Both the position numbers and the translations under genes were made by a program. Below, one piece after another: positions 23,383 through 36,031 of a stretch of DNA of 64,000 bases (the first letter of the stretch is position 1; each line of letters begins with the position of its first letter). The DNA comes from Chrysopilus asiliformis (lineage: Eukaryota > Arthropoda > Insecta > Diptera > Rhagionidae), in the NCBI GenBank assembly GCA_964034945.1, contig OZ035962.1, forward strand, positions 108,329,534 to 108,393,533, written 5' to 3'. The notes under the pieces were generated by a model. That model had not been told where the DNA came from. It ran no database searches and was given only the letters and a program-made list of their open reading frames with translations.

Positions 23383-25324
23383 TATTATTCATTTATAATC
23401 TCTTCCAATATAATCTCTTAATTTAAAGGCTCTTCAAAAAAATAGATTATATTGGGGGACTATAATGTATGATGGTAAAAGTGGGCGTAAATGCTCCTCT
23501 TTTTATCGATAAAATTTTAATTGTTCGATTGTCAAACGCCACTTTTGCGTAGGACAAGATTTTAAAAAAATTGAGTACTTTTACCTGAATCAAAGGTCAA
23601 TTGGAGCAGATTTTCATGACAGAAAAATGTAAGGAAAATGAAAAAAAAGTATATTACACATAAATTATACCTATTTTCATGTCCGGTCAAAAGAATGTCC
23701 CTAGAGAAAGCATTTTTCAAAATACTTCTGATGTTTTGGACAAAAAAGATCTGCCGGCTTCATTTAAATTCATTTTAATGGAAAATTGCTGAATTTTAGG
23801 TTTAATCAAGACTGCAAATAAATGGGAAAAATCATTTGAAACACATTTTTTGTAAATCCACATATACACAGAGTAGAAAAGTTTTCGGTGTCATGTAGAA
23901 CAACCACACAGGACAACAAAAGCTGACTTTTTTAATGCACGCAATAAAAAAGTGTTTTCTGGACAATTTCGGTTCGTTGAAACCGAATTTTGCAATAATT
24001 TGGTTGAGTTAGCTTTTATTTTCAGATACAAAGAATGGTCTATAAATACTAATAAATGTGTGAAACAAATTATGAAACTAGAGCTGACCCAGCCAAACCA
24101 CTATTAGATTCGAAGTAAGCGAACGCAAATTACCCAGAAAAGACTCTTATATAGCGTACTTCAGAATGAGTGTCGGCCTTTATTATAAATTATAATTCTG
24201 TTGGCAGTTTTTTGGAATTAAGAGAATTACAAATTCCGAGCAAAAGGAGCAGATCATTCAAATACGCCATATGTATAGAGAAATGTTTTTTTTTTCTTTC
24301 ATTAACCATTAAGAAAATTTGAATCACTCTCCCGGGAAATTCAAAAAAAAATTTAAGTGTTTGAATGATCACCTTTCATTTGCAATAAAATGACAGATAA
24401 AGAAAATTAAAATCATATTGTCGTTCTGCATTAGTATCTAAATTAATCTTATAATCAATCGATTTAAAATTGAAGGCTCTTCGTGATAAAATTCAATATC
24501 GCAAGTGTAGCTGATAAAATAGAGTGTTTTTCATTCTTATCAATGAATTTTTTTTGGAACAAAAAAAAAGCGCGTATTCTTACAACATTTATATTTACTA
24601 GATGGGTCATTCACCACGGAAGAAAATTTGAAGATATTGTAATGAAATGTGGAGTGTATAATTTTCAATACATAATATTGGTTAAAATATGTTCGAATTA
24701 TACTTTCATCTTTTAGGCTAGTATCCCTAAAAGATAAAAAAAAATTTCTTCACTATATGGTCTGTAATAAAACTTTATTTTAAAAAAATTGAAGAAAAAA
24801 ATTATGGCAGCCCTAATTATTAAAAATTATCACTTGTTTCATTATCGTTTTGTAAACATATCTAATAACTTATCAAATTATTGCAATTTTTATAAAATTA
24901 AAATTGGATTTTGGACCTAATGACGCGAAGATTACATTGAAATTTATTTGACTCATATCGCCAAAAAATTGCAAAAAATATCAGATATCTGCAGTTTTTT
25001 TAATACATGAGAAAAGAAGTTAAAGTTCGATTTGAGCTTGATTATAATCAAAGAAAACTTTAGTTTGCATTGAAACGTGGAGAGAGTAAAATGTCTAACG
25101 GTCATACATTTTTTTGTTCATAGCTAGATGGTTTTTAAACTGGGAAGTAAGTAACCGGTACTTGAATAAATGAATAAAAGTATTAATAATTTTAAAACAA
25201 TTTTACACAAAAAAAAAACACAAAAAAAAAGTTATTAAGTGCATACAAGTATTTATATTAGTTTAGTAACACAACTAACAAAAAGTATAAATCCTTTACT
25301 CTCTGGCCTTTTCTTTGTATAAGC
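23383..25324. other. No gene recognised
   Basis: AT-rich, no repeat or exon that I can name. Confidence 0.3.
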
Positions 25325-26199
25325 CAGCGATTCTCAACCTGTGGGGCATTTAGGGGGAGCGCGAGCATATCCAAGACAAAATATTTAAAAAAGTTTATTA
25401 ATTGACTGAGAGGAAAGTACATACCCACATACAAAACAAAATACATTTCGACATAATATTTAATAATTAACTTATTAACTTACGCTTGGAGCACAATGAA
25501 CGCGAAACCAACGCAACTACAACGCTCTGAACTGTCACGCAGTGCAAAATTCTAGCGGCAGAGCACAATGGCAGCTCGTGAAGTAGTACAAGTGACATAA
25601 TATAAAGTGGTATAAACTTGGAAAAATTACAAAAATGGATAATTTTGAAGCGATAATTTGCTTTGTTGGTCTTTATCTTTGTTATTTGCACTAAGGCTAT
25701 CAATTTTTCCTCGAACGACATTTTTCCAACCTCACTTTATGAACTGTCAACGCAGAATTCTGCGGCAAAGTTAGAAGTTTGCAAACTTTTGAGTTGCGGT
25801 TACGTTGTAGCTGCGTTCTATACGTTCACTGTGCTCACTTCAAACAATTTGTGGGAACCAAACTTTTAAGTGACAGTTTCTGCGCCAGTTTCGCGTCGGT
25901 TTCGCGTTCATTGTGATTTCAAGGTTAAAACAACTTCTCGCGAAACCGCAAAAATGACGCAAGAGCAATAAAAAGGCACCGGATTCTTGTTTTGTCAACG
26001 CTGAGGATCGGTGTTGCCAAATGTCAAAAAATTACTGTTTTCTTGGTAATTTGTGTTTAAAATTAGGGTAGTAGTGTAGGTTTAGCGCCAAAATACTCAA
26101 ATTACGTTATTATTGTATACATTTTATTGTATGAAGGGGGCGCCATGACAATTTTCATTGAAAATTGGGCCGCGAATACTGAAAGGTTGAGAAACGCTG
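25325..26199. mobile_element. hAT-like element with perfect 8-bp target duplication
   Basis: Left end CAGCGATTCTCAACCTGTGG, right end AGGTTGAGAAACGCTG; GTATAAGC flanks both sides (25317-25324 and 26200-26207). CAGCG.TTCTCAACCT ends and 8-bp duplications are typical of hAT-family elements. No transposase remains. A family-A MITE is nested inside. Confidence 0.85.
25486..25925 (-). mobile_element. MITE family A, copy 2 (nested in hAT-like element)
   Basis: Inverted relative to 438-863. Ends CTTGGAGCACAATGAACGCG and CGCGTTCATTGTGATTTCAAG pair as about 30-bp imperfect terminal inverted repeats. The interior matches copy 1 in opposite orientation. Confidence 0.75.
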
Positions 26200-26211
26200 G
26201 TATAAGCTTTT

Positions 26212-26581
26212 ATTTAGCTTGCTTTGTTGTAAGCTTCTTTGTCAGGATCAAAACTTGTTATGTACTTAATTTTGACCGACTTCCACTCATCCGATTGAGT
26301 TGAAATTTTGCACACAAAAGTAACTTCAGTGACAACTCCGGTGTTAAAATCTCCTACGTCCTTGTAAGGACAACGGGAGGTCTTGTAAATATAACGTGTT
26401 TATCGGGTGGGTTTTTGAAGTTGCTGAATCCGATTCTGGAGTCAAAAAGTCCGTCAGGATATTCCAAAGGCAACAATATATATTTGAAGACTGTGTATTA
26501 GAAATAAATGCGACATAAAAGCATAAAAAATAGAATATGTGATATAAATATTTATCCCACTTTAATTTCTAATACACAGTG
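26212..26581 (+). repeat. Dispersed repeat family C, copy 1
   Basis: Shares CTTCCACTCATCCGATTGA, then TCCTTGTAAGGA and GATTCTGGAGTCAAAAAGTC with 38420-38870 in Cln3 intron 3. It ends in a hairpin (ACTGTGTATTAGAAAT ... ATTTCTAATACACAGT). Confidence 0.65.
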
Positions 26582-27364
26582 CCCAAAAAATATTTTTTTT
26601 CTTCTTATTTTTGTTTTATTTTTTTTTAAATTTCGTTTACTTTTTTATTTATTGTAGTTCAATACAACTGTCTCGGACAAACTCGGGTAAATTCTTTCTC
26701 GAAAATCCTTGCCAGATAGTAAAGGAATAATAAGATATCTAACAGGAAGTGCGATTCCTCATAATTAACTCAATGAGTGAATTTTTGAGTGTTAGTTTGA
26801 GTGATCTATTGTTATGTAAAAAAGATAGATTAAGAAATTGATCATTTTAATGCAGAAATTGATCATTTTTATTGTTTGTCGATGTGTTGCCATATATTCT
26901 TAATTACTATTAGTTTTCAACCGTTAAAAGGTATTATAAACCAAATGTAAAGGGTGTCATGAGTGAAATATGTATAGATTACTCCAGACGACACTCATTG
27001 TAGTATACTCGGTATTAAAGTTTATATTTAGCTAATTTGGTGTCACTTATTCCGAATCTGCTATATAAGCTACAGTTTTTTAGATATGCGAAGTAACATT
27101 CATTAGTAGGGTGACCTTATCTTACATATTATTTGAGACAGTCTGAGATTTGGATATCTTGCATCCCGAAAACTCACCTTTTGCCCCAAGAAATAAGCGA
27201 CTTTTATGGACAGCTTCAAAGCACCTTTTATTTTTAGAAGAAAACACAATTCTTCACCTCTGAGTTTTGTTTCTTCCGCAACTTTTGCTTTGTTCGGTTG
27301 TGCAAATAGTGATATTTCTTGAATTATACAATGAATAAGTTGACATTTTTCAAATTCTTGTATA
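26582..27364. other. No gene recognised
   Basis: AT-rich; TAGGGTGACC near 27108 resembles the edge of family E. No exon seen. Confidence 0.3.
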
Positions 27365-27989
27365 TAACATAACATAAGCTATAATTGCCAATCTGGCAAT
27401 TATTGAAAACCCGTATGGTGATTTAAGTGAACGGCGAACAGTTGTATCAAAATTCCACTTTGAAGTCAAATTTTCCATTGAGATTTTTTAAAATTTATTC
27501 CAATCAGATTTTGATGTATGGAAGTTTTATGTAAAATCATATCCTAAAAAACTTTTGTTCTTGCACTTTTTTGATAAGATGCGCCGTTTTTGAGATATTC
27601 ACAAAAAACGATTTCGTTCGTATGGGGGGCACCCCCCCTAATGGTCTATTTTTGCTCATGAACGAACTTGGCCTCGAATTTTACGAAAAACGGATCTGCT
27701 CAAAATTTCAAGTCTCTAGCTCAATCCGTGCGCCCGCAATCCGCGCCAAAGACGGACAGACGGACAGACGGACAGACGGACAGACGGACAGACAGACGGA
27801 CAGATGGACAGACGGACAGACGGACAGACGGACGGACAGACAGACGGACGGACGGACATGAAGAAATTAATTATTTTTATCATTCTAAACACACTGGTGT
27901 AATTCATTTTTTTGTGTGATGACGGGATCTTGGCGTTACAAACGGTAAGGCAAATCTAATATACCCTTTGGTTTCACCATACGGGTATA
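27365..27989 (-). mobile_element. HINE/DINE-like element, copy 5 (minus)
   Basis: Full-length reverse copy: CATAAGCTATAATTGCCAAT hairpin side at left, an expanded GACG/GACA core (27752-27858), and CACCATACGGGTATA at right. Confidence 0.75.
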
Positions 27990-28839
27990 AAAATGTGTTG
28001 GTCTGTTTCAGCCCTCTACAAAAAATAAATATGGCGAATATCTCATTGAAATTGTACAATTTAAAACCAGACCATGGTATCCCCCTCGAATATTGAGAAG
28101 AAAAATATTACAAAAAGCATATTCATTTTTTTTATGAATTACACAGTCAAAAATTACATCATGCGTTTATCACTAAGGTGATGTGTTATTAAAGTCAAAT
28201 ATTATCTTGAGAAAACAATCAAATTAAAGTCATCTGAAAAGTAATACAAATAAGATTATTTGATAAAAAATTTTTATTAAAAAAATGTAGAAAAAATTGT
28301 ACTATATGCATTGCAGAAAGGAAATTGGAGATAACCCACGAGAGTTTTGTAAATTTACACAGAATTCGTTTGATAAAACCATCTTAAACATTAGATGTGT
28401 AAATTTAGCGACAATATCTACAAATTTGAAGTGGAAAATAACATTCTGTTTATTTATATTTCTTTAGCTAAAAGTAATGTAATAAACAATAATTTAGCAA
28501 ACAATCTTGTGTAATCAAAATTTAACTTGATAAAAATTGTCACACGGTGCAAAAATTACCGTTTAATTGTAACCATTTTTTTGCGAAAAAATTCCTTAAA
28601 ATTTACTTAAAAACCATGTGGAAGTTGCTTTAAATTTCATCATCAAATTAAAATCAAGTTGTTTGGTCCAATTCAAGCTTTTCGAAATGCATAAAAACTT
28701 TGAAAGTTTTCTTTAAGTTATTGGATTCTGCTCTTTCGAATTTTGTATTCATCTGTGATATGTGATCGTTAAAAATATTACGTCGATACGTCGATACGTC
28801 ATCAAGTTTTCGGGGCCCCGGGCTAAAACTATAATACGC

Positions 28840-29613
28840 TGAGGACGGCGAAAGATGGACGACTTTGAAGGCATAAATTCGGCAATTTTGTCTGTTTCTT
28901 ATTTTAAAACATTTTTTTTGTTTATTTACACACGACTTTATCAGTGGCTCACGTTGGATAAGTATTTAAAACGCTTGGAAATGTGGGGGACTGTGCGGAT
29001 CCAAAGTTCCAAGAACTTGATTGCGATCGTTGGTGTGGTTGTGGTATATTGGCGCATGTTGGACGCATTTTAACTCCCAGTCGTTGAACGCGGTCGGCGA
29101 GAGTCACACGATTTTAAATTTATCATCTATAAAGACAAAACGCGGCCAATTCGAATTGATCAATTCAAATGCAATCTAAATTAGTTACAAGCGCATTCTT
29201 ATAGATTTTTTATTACTGATACCTTACGCTTTTTGTTGTTGTTGAATGAATATTTAAAATTAGTGTCATTTTTTTTGACCATTTAGTGAAATTCTTTTGT
29301 GAAAAGAAGTTCGCGTCGATTGCCGTTATCGAGATTTTGTAGTTGTTGTCGGACTAGATTTATTTGTCTTTACATTGTTCCCACTTAAACAGTGTCGATA
29401 ATAATTTTTTGGATAATAATATTTGCTGGCGTGATATTTGATTATTGATTATATATTTTAAGTTCTCAGTGATAAGAGTAAAAAAAATTGGTGCAGCTAA
29501 TTCAAAAGTGACGAAAATCATTTGATATTTTCTCACTTGAAAACTTTGCTAGTAGAAGGCAGTGAAACGACCGAGACAAGTGTCTCAGATATTTTCTTGT
29601 GAATTTTGAAGGT
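28840..29613 (+). promoter_or_regulatory. Possible promoter / 5' noncoding exon
   Basis: A CpG-containing, less AT-rich block. It has CCCAGTCGTTGAACGCGGTC near 29073, which loosely resembles an initiator plus downstream element, and a good splice donor TTGAAG|GTAAAC at about 29611. A 72-codon frame (28855-29073) has no family resemblance. No gene can be attached to it. Confidence 0.22.
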
Positions 29614-30232
29614 AAACATGCAGTCGGAATAAACTAGTGACAAAAAAAAATCTCTACTTTTTATGTTTTTTTAAAGCCTTTTTGTTTTGTCTGAGTACAC
29701 AAACTTTCCCTTTCAATAGGAAAATCATCTTCAGGTGCTGAAAAGCCCAAAAGAAAATTCAATTGGAAATGTCTTTTAGGAAAAAAAAAATTTTGTTGTG
29801 GGGGAAACTTATGCAAACAGTAGTTTATATGATAAAAAAGAAGAACACCTTATGTACCTTTGAAATAAAAAGTCTTAAAGCTTTCAATAAAGTTGCAATT
29901 TTCAACTTTATTGGAAATATTTTAACGTTGATGGTGAAATATTTAAAGATTGTAAAAATTAAATTAAATTGCTCACTTGTCAATGCTTCTATAACCTCAA
30001 AGGTTATCTGGAACACGTGAATGATACACCAGCAACGGAATTGCATGTGGAAAGCAAGCTTTTTGAAAAAATATTCTAATTCTATAGTGGAAATTTCGTT
30101 TTTTCTTTCTTCTTTAAAGCAAAGTTAAGCATTTTGTTCATAAATAAAGCATAAATCTTCATTAGACCCCCGGATTGCTGAATTTCAAAATAAATAACAT
30201 TCGAAGAGCCACCCGAGTTTAAAATATATATT

Positions 30233-30421
30233 TAAAGGCAAACCTGGATAAGTGGGATCTCATGGTACCGTCCCACGGATTCCACTTACAAAGGCTTCCA
30301 CATTTACCATTTTTGTTTAGGAAGTTCCCATTTTTGTTTAGAAACGCTCCGACCGAGCAATCCCTGTTCAGTTGTAGAGGTTTGCCATTTCCCCCTGTTC
30401 CCACTTATCCAGGTTCGACTG
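30233..30421. mobile_element. Pogo-like MITE, 189 bp
   Basis: AACCTGGATAAGTGGGA at left and TCCCACTTATCCAGGTT at right, with right terminus CGACTG then TA. CAG...CTG-ended elements with TA duplications are typical of pogo/Tigger types; the left CAGTCG is degenerate. The interior has a direct repeat of CATTTTTGTTTAG. Confidence 0.65.
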
Positions 30422-30568
30422 TAAAAACAAAACTAAATTGTGGCTTGTACAGAAAGAGGAACCTATAGTACAATCATAATTTTCAAGATGTAACAAATTT
30501 TGTGTCACCTTTAAAAACAGGTCAAATTTAAAATATCGAGGTAAACAAGTATTGTAAATCAGACAATA

Positions 30569-30960
30569 GTTGCGTTTTTTTAATGTTCTAGAACACAGAA
30601 CATTAAAAAAACGATCCAGAGTAAGTGGGAAATTTCATCGAGCTCGAATGGCAACTAACTTCACGTTGGTTACATCAGTAGGCCGTTACTGCTATATTTT
30701 CTTGACATAATCACGATTCACTATCGCCCATGATTAAAACTATTTCGCTGTCGAATAGAACCAACAAACCACCAACACAAAATCCTCAATTGAGAATAAA
30801 ATGTCAGATTTATTATGTTGAAGTTAGCAGCATTTCATTACCGTACATTACCGTATAAAATTTCCCTTTGTTCCAAGCGCTGTTCGAGATGAAAAGGTGG
30901 TGCAGGATTTTGTATGGAAAGTTTGTTCTGAACTGCTTCAGAACATTAAAAAAACGCAAC
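30569..30960. mobile_element. MITE, 392 bp, TA-flanked
   Basis: About 21-bp terminal inverted repeats (GTTGCGTTTTTTTAATGTTC and inverse), TA at 30567-30568 and 30961-30962. The left end carries a second inverted copy of the terminal motif (30597-30613), so that end alone folds into a hairpin. Confidence 0.75.
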
Positions 30961-30972
30961 TAATAATCCACC

Positions 30973-31259
30973 ACCATTTTTGCTCATGAACGAACTTGGC
31001 CTCGCATTTTACGAAAAACGGATCTGCTCAAAATTTCAGGTCTGTAGCTCAATCCGTGCGCCCGCAATCCGCGCCAAAGACAGACGGACGGACAGACGGA
31101 CGGACGGACGGACAGACGGACGGACATGCTAAATTCAACTTTTTTTTATCATTCTAAACACACTGGTGTAATTCATTTTTTTGTGTGATGACGGGATCTT
31201 GGCGTTACAAACGGTAAGGCAAATCTAATATACCCTTTGGTTTCACCATACGGGTATAA
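30973..31259 (-). mobile_element. HINE/DINE-like element, copy 6 (truncated)
   Basis: Only the half from TTGCTCATGAACGAACTTGG through the GACG core (31079-31126) to CACCATACGGGTATA remains; the hairpin end is missing. It directly follows the preceding MITE. Confidence 0.7.
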
Positions 31260-33272
31260 AAATGCGCCGCATGTAAATTTTTTTGAGTATAATGGTCAAA
31301 TACATCGCCAAATTAAAAGCCTCACAGTTCTCAGAGTTGATGTCTTAATTTAATTAGATTTGCACCTTTTTGCATTTAATGGTGATTTTGGTGCCGGACT
31401 ATCCCCCCCCCCCCTATCCCCTTATTTTACCACTTTATGTACGGCCCTGATTTAACAATGATTTAATTTGGCAATGGATGCAAAACTTTCTTCCAAAACT
31501 TCTAGAAATTCCCATTTTTTTCTAAGCATTTGGATTTTTGAGGAGTTTACTGATTACATAAAAAGCTTGTTTTTAAACCTTATTCTTCCACTGACCTTTA
31601 AAATTTTCGATGTGCAAAACGTGTGCAGAAACCTTGACGAACGTCATCTCATCAATTTACTCATTTATAAACAACATCATTTGCTTTATTATTGATATAT
31701 AATAAAAAAAAACATCTTTAAATATAATGTTGTCAACAAACATTTCAATGTGTTAACCCAGCTATAAAATAATTATAAATTGAGGGGATTTACGCTGTTT
31801 ATAAGCAATTTCTACTACCATCAAAATAGTGTGTCATTTGAATAAATCATTCAAATCACATTTTCTCGGATAAAATTCAACTAAGCTCAATATTAAATTT
31901 AAATGAAAGTCCATTAGATAAATATTTAATTTTATTGGGATTTGACCTCTCACTGAGTGCGGTTACTTATGGATAAAATACCTTCAAATTGGAAAATGCT
32001 TCTTGAATATAAATTTTGATTTGATTGCTAAGTTCGTGTGTACCAAAATACATATTGAGGTGTAAAAAAATTAAAAAAAAGTTCTTGGAATTTTGACATG
32101 GGAAGATATCGAAATAGATTCATTAGAAGCATATTTTGTTTTAGTCGTTTTACAAAAATGCTAAAGTTTTTCAAACAGACAGATATGTTTCAAAATAGTA
32201 AAACATTCGGTTGAATCAACCAAGTAGTTAGCATTTTTTTTCTGAACTTTCCAAATGATAAGAAAAAGCTTTATTGGCAAAGTCGTTTTATCGCCGTATG
32301 TAGGCTACTGAACCATCGTCGCATCAAAGTCGATAATGAGCTATAATAAATTTATTCAGTTTACATTCACTTTGTTCGACTATTTAATTACGATTGTCGC
32401 CTAATTAAAACTGACAAAGAAATTGTCGACATGAAGTTGATTTGATAGACGAAATGAACATATCTTTTAAACACTCGTTTCAAGTAACCTTTTGAGTTTA
32501 AAATAATTAAAATTCGAAAACTTGATTTTGGGATGTAAAATGTTAAGCATTTTAAAAATTTCAGTACTTAATTTTACTCTTAAAAAAGAAATTTCGTCAT
32601 TCAAATCAAATCATCCATTAGTTTTGCTTAAATCGCATTTCAAATAGTAGTTATTAGTTCCACTAGTTTTTTATAGATACCTCACTTATTATTCTCTAAA
32701 ATTAAATTTTTTTTCGGAAAATGGGAAGTGATACGAATCAGTTTTGATGATTTTTTTTTCTAGATGACGATAACGACAGAAATAAAAATTAGAAAAAAAG
32801 GTTTTCATATGTATTTCACAATTTCTTTATTATCAACAGCTAAGACAAAAAAAAATCTTTAATTTCAATGGTTGTATTTGTGGGCCAGCATTATTCTTTG
32901 CCAATTTATCACTTTTTATTTGAGCGAGAGAAAAAAAATTAAAATTTTGGCATATAGTGGCACACATTTTATGTCTATCGTAAATTTGCTTGTGATAAAA
33001 ATGCTCCGTATCCAAGTAATTATTGTGTTGTCTTATATAAAAAATAAAATATAAATAAAGAAAATGCGTTAGCAAAAATTTAAATTCACGTGCCGTTTTG
33101 TTTACAAATTGCTTTTTTTTTACACATCGTCAACGAACTTTTGACAAAGTGCCAAAATGAAAAGCTTTACCATTCATCATTCTATGACGTTTAAATTTAA
33201 TAGCTTTATAGATCTTTAAGCTTTGTTTTGTTTGGATTTATTTTAAATAATTTCAAGCTTCTATATTTAAAA
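31260..33272. other. No gene recognised
   Basis: AT-rich with a C run near 31402-31412. No exon or repeat identified. Confidence 0.3.
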
Positions 33273-33361
33273 TTATTTAAATTTTAAGTTAGTGAAGACA
33301 AAAACCGGCAATCACAATTAAATTGCCGGTTTTTGTCTTCACTAACTTAAAATTTAAATAA
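33273..33361. repeat. Perfect 40-bp inverted repeat with 9-bp loop
   Basis: Arms 33273-33312 and 33322-33361 are exact reverse complements by reading, including AGTGAAGACAAAAACCGGCA. Potential strong hairpin if transcribed. No target duplication recognised. Confidence 0.9.
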
Positions 33362-33891
33362 TAAAAAAAAAGATTAAGGTGGCCTTCAGCAAAAAACATC
33401 ATTAGAAATATTGAGCAGTTTTTGATTTAATTTTTAATTTGTACAAATTTTGGAACTCACGAAAAATGCTCATTTTGGTGGCTGGAAATGTGAAGACTTT
33501 TTTTTAAGAAGAATGAAAATCTATCTGGTTCCCTAAAACTTGATCCCGCGTCTCACGGGGTCCCTAAAACTTGAACCACTATTAAAGTATTCCTTATAAT
33601 TTATTTTTCCTGGGATGATCAGATATAAAAACTTTAAATGCCTAAAACTTGTGTGTAGAAAACACCAAAACAACTATTTCTGGAAACTGCATATCTGGAT
33701 TTTTCACGGACTTCACGTATTTTGATGAGATTTTTTGACCCAAATGACGTTTTAATTGCGCCAAAATTTACTTAGAAAGATTCCTCGAATATTTTTTATT
33801 GTTGTTTTTAATGAAAAATTGAAATTATTGGTTTTTTGGGGCTCCTGATAGCGAATCTGATATTTAAAATTTCAAAAAAATGAATTCTTTA

Positions 33892-34759
33892 CCAGGGGTG
33901 TTAGTTGAAATTTGCCGGTTTTTTCGATAAAGAAAACACCTTATTCTCAAGGGAATCTCAAAAAATTTTTATTTAAAGTATTGATCATTGGATTTTACAC
34001 ATTTTGCCCATCTTTCAGGCAAATCATGGATACCATTCCAAAAAAACTTTTTCTCTTTCGGGGAAAACCATTCGACGAGCCATTTTTCGACTTCTTCAAA
34101 ATTGGCGAAGCGCTGGTCTGCGAGTGAGTGTCACATCGATGCGAAAAGGTGATAGTCAGACGGGGCGAGGTCTGGATAGTATAGCGGGTGCGGTAATACT
34201 TCGCATCCAAGTGATTTGAGCGCGTTGTCATGCTGCAAAATCACCTTACCATGTCTTTCAGCGTATTGCGGACGTTTTTTGATCAATTCATGGTTCAAAT
34301 TGATCATTTGTTGTCGGTAGCGATCAGTATCAACTGTTTCTCCAGGTTTCAACAGTTCATAATATACGACACCAATCTGGTTCCACCAGACACGTTTTTT
34401 GTCCTGGATGTTGAAATCACCACTTTTGGATTGTCGAAACCACGTCTCATATGTTCTTATGGTTGGGGAATGATCACCGTAAGTTTCTACCAGCAAACGA
34501 TGGTTTTCAGCGACCTTTTTCTCATGATTAAAGAGAAAAAGTAATGCGTGCCGCGAATGCACGTTTTCAGGCACAAAACTTGACATTTTCAAACAGCTTT
34601 AACGCTATGACGTTGTTATTTTGACGGAACGTAACTTGTGTAGTTTTGAAGGTTAATGTCAATAGAAAAATATGACATAGATGCCAAATCGTAGAAATGT
34701 ATACATATCTCTAGCGACAGCTATTAGTAAAACCGGCAATTTTCAACTAACACCCCTGG
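33892..34759 (-). mobile_element. mariner element (DD34D type), internally deleted, 868 bp
   Basis: About 28-bp terminal inverted repeats (CCAGGGGTGTTAGTTGAAA) with TA at 33890-33891 and 34760-34761. The minus-strand frame 34592-33969 starts with the mariner N-terminal helix-turn-helix region (FLFNHEKKVAENHRLLVETY). It lacks about 130 residues including the first catalytic aspartate, keeps VWWNQIGVVYYELLKPGETV and the second catalytic motif HDN, lacks about 14 more residues, then keeps YYPDLAPSDYHLFASM. An in-frame TGA at 34133-34131 precedes the normal tail (DLPERWAKCV). Non-autonomous. Confidence 0.9.
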
Positions 34760-34789
34760 TAAAGAGCAATAATATCTGTATTTATTCTC

Positions 34790-34890
34790 AGGGAAATCAG
34801 GCATCGTCTAGAAAATTGTAACACTAAATTGAAAAAATCCGGGACAAGAGTCCAAAAACCGGGGCAACATGCCTGAATCCGAGATGCATG
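34790..34890 (+). repeat. Repeat family E relic
   Basis: Contains AAAAAATCCGGGACAAGAG and CAACATGCCTGAATCCG, matching part of 47125-47395. Confidence 0.45.
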
Positions 34891-35105
34891 AAAGAATTAA
34901 ATTATCTTCTGTTATTTTTTTTGGAGCAAGGAATATATACTGTGTGAAATAAACTACCGAAATAGTTTCACTTTACCGGAACTTTGATCGGAATGTAAAA
35001 TCAGATATTTTTTACCCTTGGAATCTCAGCTTAGGTTTAAACTCAAACACATTATTCTGTACGCTACAAAGGACCATGCAAGAAATAGCGTTTTTCGTGC
35101 TCCTG

Positions 35106-35377
35106 CACTCAGAAAAATGTTCAGGTCAACTTTTTGTCAGGTTAACTCTGACCTTACAGAGGTGTCTGTAAGCCAGCTAGCGGTCAGAGTTAACCTATCT
35201 AAGGCCAACTCGTGCAGCTCCCAATGCCCTACTTCACCTGCTGGTGGCTTAATTTCAGAATTTCTCCGACCACAGGTCAACTCAGTTTTACTTGCCCACA
35301 TGCAGGCGAACGCGCGCCTGCCCGAGGCCAATTACGCCGTATGTAGGTCGTCGAGATAGCCTCCATTTTTCTGAGTG
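35106..35377 (-). mobile_element. MITE family D, copy 2 (inverted)
   Basis: Same terminal repeats as 17886-18169 (CACTCAGAAAAATG / CATTTTTCTGAGTG), interior in the opposite orientation. Slightly shorter by 12 bp. Flanking TA duplication not evident. Confidence 0.78.
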
Positions 35378-35400
35378 AGAGTTATTTTTTGAACCCGAGT

Positions 35401-35655
35401 AGTTTTCACTTTGGTTGAGTACTTTTTGGAAAGGGCACAGTCTCTAGTTTCAGCCATATATGGCTTCAAGAGCCACCGGGTTGCAGGGGGATGGTGAGGG
35501 GTGGACGAACTTTCTCGTGGGCACAACTTCCATTTCTGCAATGATTTCTGTGAAATATCACAAGAAAGTTCGTTAACCCCTTACCATCCCCCTGCACGCC
35601 ATATATGGATGAAACTAGAGACTGAAAAAGTACTCAACCAAAGTGGAAACTACAC
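35401..35655. repeat. Foldback repeat with about 100-bp imperfect arms
   Basis: Left arm landmarks CACTTTGGTTGAGTACTTTT, GTCTCTAGTTTCA, CCATATATGG, GCAGGGGGATGGT and ACGAACTTTCT recur in inverse order in the right arm (35560-35655). No coding capacity. Confidence 0.75.
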
Positions 35656-36031
35656 TGATTCAAAAGTTAGTTTAGGGGGCAAAATCGTGCATTGTTCTTT
35701 TTGTAGCTAGGAATTTTTATCAAAAACTCTTACAAATATGGAAAGTATTTTATATTTTCAAGATTTTCCTGTTAAAAAAACCTAATGCGTAGTACTAGCC
35801 ATGTATAAAGAATAATCGAAAACTGATAATAATGCTTTTAAAAAAAATGCCAAATGCTAATGGCATCTTAAAATAGATAAACTCAAATTAAAATTCTTTC
35901 CAGCTAAAAAAGATATTCTCGCCTGACTTAATAAGTGCAAAACGTGAAGTGATTGACCTTTGATATTCATAAAAAGTGCCATTTGAATAATTTCTTAATC
36001 TTGTCCTGCGCAATACTGTGAAACATCTTAA

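Noticed and set aside
34230..34544. 104-codon plus-strand frame
   Set aside because: Antisense shadow of the mariner transposase remnant.
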